Origin: an uncultured beta proteobacterium
GTDB lineage: Bacteria > Pseudomonadota > Gammaproteobacteria > Burkholderiales > Burkholderiaceae_C
Direction: 5' to 3'
NCBI GenBank assembly: GCA_903870955.1
Contig: CAIQEX010000321.1
Coordinates: 1 to 12,408 of the forward strand
Length of the DNA: 12,408 nt
A model generated the notes under the pieces. The model was not told where the DNA came from. It worked only from the letters and a program-made list of their open reading frames with translations, and searched no databases. Positions 1 through 7,610 of this stretch are shown in pieces. Both the position numbers and the translations under genes were made by a program. Positions within the stretch are counted from its first letter, which is position 1. Each line of letters starts with the position of its first letter.

Positions 1-458
1 ATCTCAGTTTCTTCAATTTTCATAACACGCCCAAAAAACATTCCTAGATGGTCTCCAACCTTCACTTGATGTAAGAAACCATCCACCTTAACCAACGCAA
101 CGGACTGGTTAGAGTTTTTGATTCTTCCAACCATGACCATTGCATCTAAAGGGTAAGACTCCAAGGTTTCTTTTCGCCGGGCCAGTTCAGGTGCCACCAG
201 TGCACCATTGGAGGCGACCTGCGAAGAATCTCGCTTGAGCGCCTGAGTCAGCTTCAAGTTGCTGAAAGGTTCGATGGCCGTGGCATTGGTGTAGGGCTCC
301 GGCACAAACTGCTTAGGCGCAACGATGGGTGCCACATGCGGCTTGGTCTGATTGCGCTCTTGCACCATCCAGGCACGGATGTCATCCTCGTTGGCCGCAT
401 TGCACCCTGCCAACACAAAGGCCAGCAGAATCAAAAAGAGTTGGGTGCTTCGCTTCAT
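1..458 (-). CDS. pilP: Type IV pilus assembly lipoprotein PilP (partial, C-terminus beyond left edge)
   Basis: PilP is the inner-membrane lipoprotein that joins the PilN/PilO platform to the outer-membrane secretin PilQ in type IV pili. The first 152 codons are present. Residues 1-19 form a lipoprotein signal: basic MKR start, hydrophobic stretch, and lipobox LAGC with the lipidated Cys at 19. A proline-rich linker follows (about residues 38-60). The conserved PilP motifs come next: ARRKETLESYPLDAMVMVG, then VALVKVDGFLHQVKVGDHLG. The ATG overlaps the pilO stop as ATGA (455-458), implying translational coupling. Family proteins are usually about 175-180 residues, so roughly 25 are missing; pilQ would be expected next. 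The last 180 bases in the window are markedly AT-rich compared with the rest of the operon. The identification is firm. Confidence 0.95.
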   Translation of the reverse strand, partial: MKRSTQLFLILLAFVLAGCNAANEDDIRAWMVQERNQTKPHVAPIVAPKQFVPEPYTNATAIEPFSNLKLTQALKRDSSQVASNGALVAPELARRKETLESYPLDAMVMVGRIKNSNQSVALVKVDGFLHQVKVGDHLGMFFGRVMKIEETE

Positions 459-1123
459 TTTTTCTTGGGTGCGGTGGCTTGTTTCTGCGCCATCACTTCA
501 TCCGCGTCAAGGTATCGGAACGTCTTGGCGGTGGATTCCAGAGACAGAGCTCCATCAGTCTTCGGAACAATGGACAAATTATTGAGCGTAACAATCCGCG
601 ACAGATTCGCAATATCCGAGGCAAACGCGCCAATGTCGTGATATCTACCGGTCACCTTCAAGGCAATCGGCAACTCGGCGTAATACTCTTTGACCGCCAC
701 TTGACCCGGCCTAAACAAATCAAATTGCAGGCTCCGGCCCAGACCGGCCTGGTTGATGTCTGACAAAAGCGCATCCATTTCGGCCTTGCTAGGCAATTGC
801 TTCTCCAGCTGGGTCACATATTGCTGCACTTGTTCGCGTTGCTTTTTCAATACATCCAGGTTAACCGCCTTGGTCAACTTGGTCTTGTAGTCTTCGCGCA
901 GTTTGACCTCTTTGGCCTGCTCGGCCTGCAATTCATCCTGAGAACCGCTCAACCAAAGGAACCACAGCACGATGATGACCACCAATGCAGTGACTAGAAA
1001 CAAACCATAACGTGGTAGCGATGGCCAGGCCGCCGGGTCACGCGGGTCCAGATTGGAAAACTGACTTTGCAGCTTGGCCTGAAAGGCCTGAAAGTCAAAT
1101 GAAGGGAGTGATTTGCTAGCCAT
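455..1123 (-). CDS. pilO: Type IV pilus inner-membrane assembly protein PilO
   Basis: PilO pairs with PilN in the inner membrane and forms the periplasmic part of the pilus alignment subcomplex, contacting PilP. The 222-residue product has a short cytoplasmic N-terminus, one transmembrane helix at about residues 39-59 (YGLFLVTALVVIIVLWFLWL), and a charged coiled-coil region at about 61-112. A periplasmic ferredoxin-like domain follows, containing the family-typical GLGRSLQFDLFRPG and YYAELPIALKVTGRYHDIGAF stretches. The tail is Lys-rich. Length is typical for the family. The ATG is 10 bases after the pilN stop, and the 3' end overlaps pilP by 4 bases. It belongs to the pilMNOP(Q) operon. Confidence 0.96.
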   Translation of the reverse strand: MASKSLPSFDFQAFQAKLQSQFSNLDPRDPAAWPSLPRYGLFLVTALVVIIVLWFLWLSGSQDELQAEQAKEVKLREDYKTKLTKAVNLDVLKKQREQVQQYVTQLEKQLPSKAEMDALLSDINQAGLGRSLQFDLFRPGQVAVKEYYAELPIALKVTGRYHDIGAFASDIANLSRIVTLNNLSIVPKTDGALSLESTAKTFRYLDADEVMAQKQATAPKKK

Positions 1124-1133
1124 GGCTTTTCCG

Positions 1134-1772
1134 CTATTGCTTCGCAGGTGTTGATGCAGCCGCTACCGGCCCAGATGCGGCGGTTGCCGGTGCAGCAGCC
1201 TTTTCCGCTTCGCTGGCACGTACCAGTCGAACCTTGATCACAAAGTTGGACACTCGCTTTTGCTCCTTGGTTGGCAAAGTCAAGTTGCCCGCCACAATTT
1301 CCACCAACTCTGGCTTGCTAAACCAGGGCGTATTGTTGGCTAAATTACGCAGCAATTCGGACACCCGCTCATTGGACTGCGCGGTTCCGTTGATGGTGAC
1401 CAACTGATCGAGCTGAACCATCCTGGAGATGAAGATTCCATCTGGCAATTGCTTGACTATTTCCGTCAGCAAATGCACAGGCACATTTCTGTCCGCCTGC
1501 AGATCTTCAACGGCCTGCTGACGGGCTTTGAGAGCCTTGATTTCAGTTTCTAGGCCTGCAATATCCTTGATTTGTCCGTCGAGTTTGGCAATCTCGGCCG
1601 TCAGAATGCTGTTGGAATTTTGCTGCGCGGAAATTTCGGATTGATACCAAAGAAAAATTGCGCCAGCCAAAAGGCCACCTACCAGCGCCGACGCGCCCAG
1701 GGTGCCATTAAAAATGTCACGACGACGCTTACGGGCAGCCTCCCGGTGCGGAAGCAGATTAATCAAAATCAC
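1134..1772 (-). CDS. pilN: Type IV pilus inner-membrane assembly protein PilN (GTG start)
   Basis: PilN is the bitopic inner-membrane partner of PilO; its cytoplasmic N-terminal peptide docks into PilM. The 212-residue product opens with the diagnostic INLLPHRE motif (residues 4-11). One transmembrane helix lies at about 24-44, a coiled coil at about 45-95, and a small periplasmic domain follows, ending in an Ala/Pro-rich tail. The start codon is GTG at 1772-1770. It overlaps the pilM stop as GTGA, so translation is probably coupled to pilM. The conserved docking motif sits three residues from this start, and no other in-frame start would preserve it. Confidence 0.95.
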   Translation of the reverse strand: MILINLLPHREAARKRRRDIFNGTLGASALVGGLLAGAIFLWYQSEISAQQNSNSILTAEIAKLDGQIKDIAGLETEIKALKARQQAVEDLQADRNVPVHLLTEIVKQLPDGIFISRMVQLDQLVTINGTAQSNERVSELLRNLANNTPWFSKPELVEIVAGNLTLPTKEQKRVSNFVIKVRLVRASEAEKAAAPATAASGPVAAASTPAKQ

Positions 1773-2848
1773 TGGGTAAACCTCCGCAAGGCCAAACCGC
1801 AGGATGTGAGATAGGAAGGCGCCTCACGCGTCATTTTCTTCAGGCGGACGCCATCTCCGATTTCCATGCCATCAAAGGGATTAAGCAAGCTGCAGGGAAA
1901 AGATGTGTGCTGGGTCACCGCGGCGGTCAATCCTGGCAGAGCCGCAGAACCGCCGGCCAACATGATGTAGTCCACCTTGTTGTGTGGCGTGCTGGTGAAA
2001 AAGAACTGCAATGCACGGCCCAATTCCTGCACCATTGTGTCAATGAAGGGCTTGAGCACCACCGCCTCATAGTCTTCAGGCAATTCACCACTGCGTTTTT
2101 TGGATTCCGCTTCCTCTGCGGAAAAACCATATTGGCGCACGATCTGCTGTGTCAGCTGGGCGCCACCAAAGGCCTGGTCGCGGTCGTAGAGCACCTCCTC
2201 ATCACGCATAACCTGCATGCTGGTAGTCAACGAGCCCACCTCAAAGAGCGCAACGATGAGACCCTTGCCCTGGTTGGGCAGGTTTTCAATCAATCGATTG
2301 GTCGCCAGTCGGGACGCATAAGACTCCACATCGACAACCACTGGCGTCAACCCGGCGGCCTCGGCCAATCCTTGTACATCCTGCACTTTTTCACGGCGGG
2401 ACGCGGCGATCAGCACCTCAACATCGCCAGCAGAGGTCGCACTCGGACCAATCACGCAAAAGTCGAGACTCACTTCATCCAGAGGAAACGGAATGTACTG
2501 GTTGGCCTCGGTCTCAACCTGTTGCTCCAACTCATCGTCGGTCATGCCACCGGGAAGAATGATTTTCTTGGTGATGACGGCTGAAGGAGGCAAAGCCATT
2601 GCGACGTTGCGCGTTTTGGTGCCACTTTTTTTCACCAATCGTTTGATGGCGTCGGCAACCTCGTCGAACTTTTCAATATTTCCGTCGGTAATCCAGCCGC
2701 GCTCCAGCGGTTCGATTGCGCACCGCTCCAAAACCAGATTGCCAGCCTTGTCGCGGCTCAATTCGACGAGCTTCACACCAGACGTGCTAACGTCAAGCCC
2801 AAGCAAAGGCGCTGGTTGACGACTAAAGAGCGACCCCAATGAGATCAA
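1769..2848 (-). CDS. pilM: Type IV pilus actin-like ATPase PilM (TTG start)
   Basis: PilM is a cytoplasmic FtsA/actin-like protein that binds the PilN N-terminus and links the pilus platform to cytoplasmic motor components. The 359-residue product has the actin-fold nucleotide-binding elements: phosphate-1 loop LLGLDVSTSGVKLVEL (15-30), phosphate-2 region ALFEVGSLTTSMQV (200-213) and adenosine motif IMLAGGSAALPG (295-306). In phosphate-2 the usual Asp is a Glu (203). The start is TTG at 2848-2846, preceded on the minus strand by AGGGGA about 7 bases upstream. It gives the family-typical N-terminus (MISLGSLFSRQ...). It is the first gene of the pilMNOP operon and is divergent from mrcA, an arrangement common in beta- and gammaproteobacteria. 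Confidence 0.96.
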   Translation of the reverse strand: MISLGSLFSRQPAPLLGLDVSTSGVKLVELSRDKAGNLVLERCAIEPLERGWITDGNIEKFDEVADAIKRLVKKSGTKTRNVAMALPPSAVITKKIILPGGMTDDELEQQVETEANQYIPFPLDEVSLDFCVIGPSATSAGDVEVLIAASRREKVQDVQGLAEAAGLTPVVVDVESYASRLATNRLIENLPNQGKGLIVALFEVGSLTTSMQVMRDEEVLYDRDQAFGGAQLTQQIVRQYGFSAEEAESKKRSGELPEDYEAVVLKPFIDTMVQELGRALQFFFTSTPHNKVDYIMLAGGSAALPGLTAAVTQHTSFPCSLLNPFDGMEIGDGVRLKKMTREAPSYLTSCGLALRRFTQ

Positions 2849-2943
2849 AACTGTCCCCTGAAACAGACCGACTTCGTGCCAGTCCTACTTAAGAATTCAC
2901 TTGAATGCTATCAGTAAGCCCGTTGTCCCGCAAAGGTTTTTTA

Positions 2944-2971
2944 ATTGTCGGTCATTTTTAAGCGTTGTCAA
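2944..2971 (-). promoter_or_regulatory. Candidate sigma-70 promoter for pilMNOP
   Basis: On the minus strand a perfect -35 TTGACA (2971-2966) is followed after 16 bases by GACAAT (2949-2944), a 4/6 match to the -10 consensus. This would give a leader of about 90 bases before the pilM TTG. A weaker alternative is TTGCGG (2933-2928), 17 bases, then TAGCAT (2910-2905) with an extended TG. Neither is verified, and both could be used. Confidence 0.4.
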
Positions 2972-3084
2972 AAGCAGACGAAATTAGCATGTATCAAGTT
3001 GTAAAAAGTGCATTCCGTGCGATCACAGGCGCCAGACTCCAACATTAGCCAATTTGGTGCCAGCGTGCGCTTCACACGCATTTT

Positions 3085-3090
3085 TATAAT
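3085..3090 (+). promoter_or_regulatory. Candidate -10 element for mrcA
   Basis: A perfect TATAAT lies 26 bases before the ATG at 3117. No good -35 hexamer is visible at 15-19 bases upstream; TTGGTG at 3054-3059 is 25 bases away, too far. Transcription would begin near 3097, giving a leader of about 20 bases to the first ATG or about 83 to the second candidate start at 3180. Confidence 0.4.
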
Positions 3091-3116
3091 GCACCAGAGA
3101 CCAACCCCAACTTTCT

Positions 3117-5492
3117 ATGCCCTCCACGCCCCCCACGCCAGATTCTCCAACAAACCGAACGTCCGCTAAGAAGGCACCCATGCACTGGGGTTTGCGTGCC
3201 CTGCTGTGGGTCTGCGGCCTGGGACTGGCCGGTCTGCTCAGTGGCCTGATCATCCTGGCGATTGCACTTTCGGTCGCATTTCCCAGTCTGCCGGATATTA
3301 CCGACATCTCCGATTACCGCCCCAAACTGCCGCTAAGGGTCCTGTCGGTCGAGGGCGACGTTTTGGGTGAGTTTGGCGAAGAGCGCCGCAACCTGACACC
3401 GATCAGTGAAATTCCCAAGGTTATGTCAAATGCGGTGCTGGCCATTGAAGATGCCCGCTTTTACCAACACGGCGGGGTTGACTACCTGGGTGTGATTCGT
3501 GCGGGTTTGGCCAATGTGGGCCATGCAAAAAGCCAGGGCGCGTCGACGATCACGATGCAGGTGGCACGAAATGTCTACCTGTCGTCTGAAAAGACCTTCA
3601 CGCGCAAAATTTATGAAATATTGCTGACCTTCAAGCTCGAACATGCGCTGACCAAAGACCAGATTCTGGAAATCTACATGAATCAGATCTTTCTGGGGAA
3701 CCGGGCGTATGGCTTTGCAGCCGCGTCAGAAACCTACTTTGGCAAGCCGCTGAAGGACATCACCATCGCCGAAGCCGCCATGCTGGCGGGACTGCCCAAG
3801 GCCCCTTCGGCCTATAACCCCATCAGCAACCCGAAGCGTGCACGCTCGCGGCAGTTGTACATCATTGATCGCATGGTGGAGAACGGATTCATCACGGCTA
3901 AAGAAGCTGAAACGGCCAAAGCACAGGAACTTAAAGTAAAAACCGGTCCGGACATCAACAAAATCCATGCGGAATACGTGGCTGAAATGGTTCGCCAGCT
4001 GATGTTTAACCAATATGGTGATGAAACCTATACCCGTGGTCTAAACGTACAGACCACCATTCACTCGGCAGAGCAGGACGCAGCCTATAAGGCCCTGCGC
4101 AGGGGCATCATGGACTTTGAACGCCGCCAGATTTACCGTGGCCCGGAGAAGTTCGTAACACTGCCTACCGCACAACAGGAGTTGGAAGACACGGTCGATG
4201 ATGTGCTGGATGAACACCCCGACAACGGGGACGTCATGTCTGCCGTGGTGCTGGAAGCCGATGCCAAACACATCAAAGCCATGCGTGCCGCTGGCGAAAC
4301 CCTGGAAATTACCGGCGAAGGCCTCAAGCCAGCCCAATCTGGCTTGTCAGACAAGGCCGCACCAAATATCAAACTGCGCCGGGGTGCTGTGATACGCGTG
4401 TCCAAGGTTGCCAAGGGCGGCTGGGAAATTACCCAATTGCCGGAAGTGGAAGGGGCTTTTGTCGCACTGGATCCGCGCGATGGCTCGATCCGCGCACTGG
4501 TCGGCGGCTTTGACTTTGCCAAAAACAAGTTCAACCATGTGACCCAGGCGTGGCGCCAACCGGGCTCGAGTTTCAAACCATTCATTTATTCTGCGGCACT
4601 GGAAAAGGGCTTCACTCCGTCCACCGTGATCAACGACACACCGCTGTTTTTTGACGCGGGCACGACTGGTGGCCAGCCTTGGGAACCCAAAAACTACGAT
4701 GGCACCTTTGAGGGGCCCATGACTTTGCGCAAGGCTTTGGCCAAGTCCAAGAACATGATCTCGATTCAGATCCTGCAATCCATTGGCACCCAGTATGCGC
4801 AAGAGTGGATCACGCGCTTCGGTTTTGAGGCTGATAAACACCCACCCTACCTGACCATGGCACTCGGTGCCGGTTCGGTCACTCCCATGCAGATGGCGGG
4901 CGCCTATTCTGTTTTCGCCAATGGGGGATACCGCGTCAACCCCTGGTTGGTGGCCAAAGTCAGTGAACAACGTGGCAAGGTATTGTTGACCACACCACCC
5001 GTGGCATTGGATGAAGGCCAACGCACGATCGAGCCACGCAATGCTTTCCTGATGACCAGTTTGTTGGGTGAAGTGACACGCTCCGGAACGGCGGCACGCG
5101 CGCAGGCAACACTCAAACGGCCCGATGTCTATGGCAAAACCGGTACCACCAACGACTCCATGGACGCCTGGTTTGCCGGCTTTCAGCCCACTATTACAGC
5201 CGTCACCTGGATCGGCTACGACACACCGCGCAAATTGGGTGACAAGGAAACCGGTGGCGGCTTGAGCCTGCCGGTGTGGATCAGTTTCATGGAGACCGCA
5301 CTCAAAGGGGTACCGGTGATGGAACCGGTGGCACCGGAAGGCATTACCCGGGTCGGCGGCGAATGGTATTTTGAGGAATTTATCAAGGGCGACGGCATCA
5401 CCAGCGTGAAATCTGAAGACAAAACCGACACCGCACCGACAGCGCCAGCCGCTGACGAAAAAAAGAAAATTCTGGAGCTGTTTAAAAACTGA
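3117..5492 (+). CDS. mrcA: Penicillin-binding protein 1A (bifunctional glycosyltransferase/transpeptidase)
   Basis: This class A PBP polymerises lipid II into glycan strands and cross-links the stem peptides in the periplasm, anchored in the inner membrane. The 791-residue product has a transmembrane helix at about 26-55. The GT51 domain follows, with EDARFYQHGG (111-120, catalytic Glu 111), GASTITMQ (141-148), the RKIYEILLTFKLE motif and ILEIYMNQIFLG. An OB-like insert spans about 330-440. The transpeptidase domain carries SSFK (catalytic Ser 484, Lys 487), SKN (544-546) and KTGTT (674-678). The tail is charged. All key residues are present. The start is uncertain. The ATG at 3117 has no Shine-Dalgarno sequence, whereas the in-frame ATG at 3180 has AAGAAGG five bases upstream and still leaves the membrane helix intact (770 residues). 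It is divergent from pilM and convergent with cyaY. Confidence 0.97.
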   Translation: MPSTPPTPDSPTNRTSAKKAPMHWGLRALLWVCGLGLAGLLSGLIILAIALSVAFPSLPDITDISDYRPKLPLRVLSVEGDVLGEFGEERRNLTPISEIPKVMSNAVLAIEDARFYQHGGVDYLGVIRAGLANVGHAKSQGASTITMQVARNVYLSSEKTFTRKIYEILLTFKLEHALTKDQILEIYMNQIFLGNRAYGFAAASETYFGKPLKDITIAEAAMLAGLPKAPSAYNPISNPKRARSRQLYIIDRMVENGFITAKEAETAKAQELKVKTGPDINKIHAEYVAEMVRQLMFNQYGDETYTRGLNVQTTIHSAEQDAAYKALRRGIMDFERRQIYRGPEKFVTLPTAQQELEDTVDDVLDEHPDNGDVMSAVVLEADAKHIKAMRAAGETLEITGEGLKPAQSGLSDKAAPNIKLRRGAVIRVSKVAKGGWEITQLPEVEGAFVALDPRDGSIRALVGGFDFAKNKFNHVTQAWRQPGSSFKPFIYSAALEKGFTPSTVINDTPLFFDAGTTGGQPWEPKNYDGTFEGPMTLRKALAKSKNMISIQILQSIGTQYAQEWITRFGFEADKHPPYLTMALGAGSVTPMQMAGAYSVFANGGYRVNPWLVAKVSEQRGKVLLTTPPVALDEGQRTIEPRNAFLMTSLLGEVTRSGTAARAQATLKRPDVYGKTGTTNDSMDAWFAGFQPTITAVTWIGYDTPRKLGDKETGGGLSLPVWISFMETALKGVPVMEPVAPEGITRVGGEWYFEEFIKGDGITSVKSEDKTDTAPTAPAADEKKKILELFKN

Positions 5493-5503
5493 ACTTGCGC
5501 GAT

Positions 5504-5833
5504 TTAACCGGCAAAGTGCAATGGCTCGCCAGCCTGCGCACTGGCATGAAGGGTCAGTTGCGCAAAAAATTCGCCCTGTCCTTTGGTGTCCTGCCACTGT
5601 CCCTCGACAAAGCGATAGTGGTAGCCACCGGCTTTGGCGGCCAGCCACACTTCCTGCAAAGGTTTTTGTAAGTTAATCACAATCTGGCTCCGATTGGCAA
5701 AGCTCAAAGTCACCATGCCACCCACGCGCTGGTTGTCAATGTCCGCATCGCTTTCATCGTTCAAACGATCACAGCAGGCTTCCACTGACTTGAGCAAACT
5801 TTCGGCTCGGTCCAGATATTCTTGGTCGGTCAT
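5504..5833 (-). CDS. cyaY: Bacterial frataxin CyaY
   Basis: CyaY binds iron and the IscS desulfurase and modulates iron-sulfur cluster assembly in the cytosol. The 109-residue product starts at [11 protein letters not shown], which aligns with the family N-terminus (E. coli CyaY is 106 residues). A 10-codon upstream extension is open but unlikely, because it would run across the lptM start. Visible family features are an acidic first helix and turn ([12 protein letters not shown]), [37 protein letters not shown] and W69. GGTGA lies about 7 bases before the ATG. A TAGAAT -10-like element (5869-5864, minus) sits inside lptM, but no clear -35 goes with it. Residues 20-21 are adjacent cysteines, an unusual detail. 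The gene ends 11 bases from the mrcA stop on the opposite strand; no terminator is visible between them. Confidence 0.93.
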   Translation of the reverse strand: MTDQEYLDRAESLLKSVEACCDRLNDESDADIDNQRVGGMVTLSFANRSQIVINLQKPLQEVWLAAKAGGYHYRFVEGQWQDTKGQGEFFAQLTLHASAQAGEPLHFAG

Positions 5834-5839
5834 TACAAT
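5834..5839 (+). promoter_or_regulatory. Candidate -10 element immediately before lptM
   Basis: TACAAT (5/6 match to consensus) ends six bases before the lptM ATG at 5846, so transcription starting 7 bases after it would begin at or next to the A of the ATG. There is no recognisable Shine-Dalgarno sequence. No convincing -35 hexamer is seen 16-18 bases upstream, so this is tentative. Confidence 0.3.
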
Positions 5840-5845
5840 TTCACC

Positions 5846-6028
5846 ATGTTGAATGCAAAGCAAATTCTAGTCAGCCTCAGTATCCCAGCTTTGCTGAGTC
5901 TGGCACTGCTAAACCTCTCGGCCTGCGGACAAACCGGTCCGCTCTACCTGCCTGCCAAACCAGCGACTGCGCAACCGCTCCAACCAAGCGCTCCCCCGCA
6001 GTCTGCGTTGCAGGCGCCAGCCCAATAG
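5846..6028 (+). CDS. lptM: LPS-assembly-associated lipoprotein LptM (YifL family)
   Basis: LptM is a small outer-membrane lipoprotein that assists oxidative maturation of the LptD/LptE lipopolysaccharide translocon. The 60-residue product has a signal peptide (about 1-26) with lipobox LSAC and lipidated Cys 27. The family signature [10 protein letters not shown] follows directly, then a Pro/Ala/Gln-rich low-complexity tail. The start at 5846 is preferred over an upstream in-frame ATG at 5822, because the latter adds eight residues that spoil the signal peptide and sit inside cyaY. No Shine-Dalgarno sequence is visible. From residue 22 to the stop, the gene is antisense to the 3' end of msrQ (120 bases). 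In related genomes lysA normally follows lptM; it is absent here. Confidence 0.88.
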   Translation: MLNAKQILVSLSIPALLSLALLNLSACGQTGPLYLPAKPATAQPLQPSAPPQSALQAPAQ

Positions 6029-6598
6029 CACGCTCAAAATAAGTGCGTAAATAGCGACTTCGGCGAAGTTGTTCTTACCCGCACGCATCCAGAAGAAATG
6101 CAGCACGCCCAGCACGGCGACGACATAAACCAGGCGGTGCAAAGCCTGCCAACGCCGTGCGCCAAGTGCCCGAATAGCCCGATTGACTGAGGTTAGTGCC
6201 AGCGGTGTCAGGAGTAAAAATGCAGCAAAACCCACCAGTATGAAGGGGCGCTTGGCGATATCTTTAGCGATGTCTGCCACCTCAAAGCCCATGTCAAACC
6301 AGGCGTAAGCCAGCAAGTGCAGGACGGCATAAAAATACACATAAAGCCCCACCATGCGACGCAAACGGGCTAAAGCCGCCAACCCCGCCACGGTGCGCAA
6401 GGGCGTAATAGCCAGCACCAGACACAAGGCGCGAAGCGTCCAGTCGCCGGTTGAGCGCAACAAGGCTTCCGCAGGATTCGCGCCCAATTGGTCGGTAACA
6501 GCGGCAAAAATTAGCCACCCGGCAGGCAACAGGCACAACACGAAAAAGCCCGGTTTGACCCAGCCTTGTAGAAGCCAGCGATTTATGAGTAAGCGCAT
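5909..6598 (-). CDS. msrQ: MsrQ, haem b membrane subunit of the MsrPQ methionine sulfoxide reductase
   Basis: MsrQ is the inner-membrane haem protein that passes electrons from the respiratory chain to periplasmic MsrP, which repairs oxidised methionines. The 229-residue product has about six hydrophobic helices and the family histidines H94 (AVLHLLAYAW), H154 (WQALHRLVYV) and H167 (LGVLHFFW). It also carries the NPAEALLRSTGDWTLR stretch after the first helix. The C-terminal 30 or so residues are basic; they resemble the basic tail of E. coli MsrQ (211 residues) but are somewhat longer. The last 40 codons lie antisense to lptM. The gene starts 7 bases after the msrP stop, so the two are almost certainly co-transcribed. 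Confidence 0.93.
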   Translation of the reverse strand: MRLLINRWLLQGWVKPGFFVLCLLPAGWLIFAAVTDQLGANPAEALLRSTGDWTLRALCLVLAITPLRTVAGLAALARLRRMVGLYVYFYAVLHLLAYAWFDMGFEVADIAKDIAKRPFILVGFAAFLLLTPLALTSVNRAIRALGARRWQALHRLVYVVAVLGVLHFFWMRAGKNNFAEVAIYALILSVLLGWRLQRRLRGSAWLERLRSRWFGRQVERTGLSAGREV

Positions 6599-6605
6599 GG
6601 CAACC

Positions 6606-7610
6606 TCAGAAGAACTTCTTCAGATCCATGCCAGTGTAAAGCTGGCCTACCTGGGCTTCGTAGCCATTGAACATCTGGGTCGGGCGCTTCTTGGCGAATA
6701 GGCCATCTTCGCCAATTCGGCGCTCGCTGGCCTGACTCCAACGTGGATGGTCTACTGTTGGGTTCACGTTGGAATAAAAGCCGTATTCATTGGCCGCAGC
6801 CTTGTTCCAGGCCGTACCAGGTTGCTTATCGGTAAACCGAATTTTGACGATGCTTTTGGCACTCTTGAAGCCGTATTTCCACGGCACCACCAGTCGCACC
6901 GGAGCACCACTCTGGTTTGGCAAGACCTCGCCATACATACCAAAGGTTAGCAACGTAAGCGGGTGCATGGCTTCGTCCAGACGCAAGCCCTCGGCATACG
7001 GCCAGTCCAATATGCGCGAACCCACGAAAGGCATGGTCTTGGGATCAGCCAGACTGACAAACTCCACATATTTGGCGCTGCCCAGAGGTTCCACCTTGCG
7101 AATCAATTCGGCCAGTGAATAACCGACCCATGGAATGACCATGGACCAACCCTCAACACAGCGCAGGCGGTAAATTCGCTCTTCCATTGGACTCAGTTTG
7201 AGCAGGTCTTCCAGTGCAAACTTGCCTGGCTTCTTGACCATGCCTTCGATCTCCACGCTCCAGGGGTTGGTTTTTAGCGTGTGGGCGTTGGCGACCGGGT
7301 CGGACTTATCCGTGCCAAATTCATAAAAGTTGTTGTAACTGCTGGCGTCCTTGTACAGCGTGACTTTGTCCATGCTCAGCGCGCCTGGCACTTTGGATGC
7401 CTGCGCACTTAAAGCGGCCAATTTCCCCGGACGTGCACCCCACGCCGACTCTGCGAACGCTGAACGCTCGGCCCATGAAGCCAGACCCGAGCCCACTGCC
7501 ATGCTTGCCATCCCTTTAAGCAACTCGCGCCTGCGGTTGTAGGTGTTTAACGGCGTAATTTCGCTGGGAACGGGATGTTGAAAACCATCGATGTGCGATT
7601 TGATAAGCAT
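6606..7610 (-). CDS. msrP: MsrP, periplasmic molybdopterin methionine sulfoxide reductase catalytic subunit
   Basis: MsrP (formerly YedY) is a Tat-exported molybdenum-cofactor enzyme that reduces protein methionine sulfoxide in the periplasm, with MsrQ as electron donor. The 334-residue product carries a Tat signal [10 protein letters not shown] (25-34) followed by a hydrophobic segment and a cleavage region near SAFA (50-53). The oxidoreductase domain includes [14 protein letters not shown], in which Cys 151 is the expected Mo ligand. [19 protein letters not shown] follows, another hallmark of the family. A strong AAGGAGG (7622-7616) sits 5 bases before the ATG and fixes the start. The strong terminator upstream isolates it from the cytochrome gene, so msrPQ should have its own promoter within 7611-7752, although I see no clear one. 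Confidence 0.95.
   Translation of the reverse strand: MLIKSHIDGFQHPVPSEITPLNTYNRRRELLKGMASMAVGSGLASWAERSAFAESAWGARPGKLAALSAQASKVPGALSMDKVTLYKDASSYNNFYEFGTDKSDPVANAHTLKTNPWSVEIEGMVKKPGKFALEDLLKLSPMEERIYRLRCVEGWSMVIPWVGYSLAELIRKVEPLGSAKYVEFVSLADPKTMPFVGSRILDWPYAEGLRLDEAMHPLTLLTFGMYGEVLPNQSGAPVRLVVPWKYGFKSAKSIVKIRFTDKQPGTAWNKAAANEYGFYSNVNPTVDHPRWSQASERRIGEDGLFAKKRPTQMFNGYEAQVGQLYTGMDLKKFF

Noticed and set aside
1907..2584. 225-codon plus-strand frame antisense to pilM
   Set aside because: It is opposite the well-supported pilM coding sequence, with His/Gln/Arg-rich shadow composition and no family resemblance.
4347..5648. 433-codon open frame on the minus strand antisense to mrcA
   Set aside because: It lies opposite a fully supported PBP1a gene, has no recognisable domain, is Cys/His/Arg-rich in the way shadow frames are, and crosses the mrcA/cyaY boundary.
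5834..5863. 10-codon upstream start for CyaY
   Set aside because: The extra residues do not fit the frataxin N-terminus and would overlap the lptM start; the ATG at 5833 has a reasonable Shine-Dalgarno sequence.
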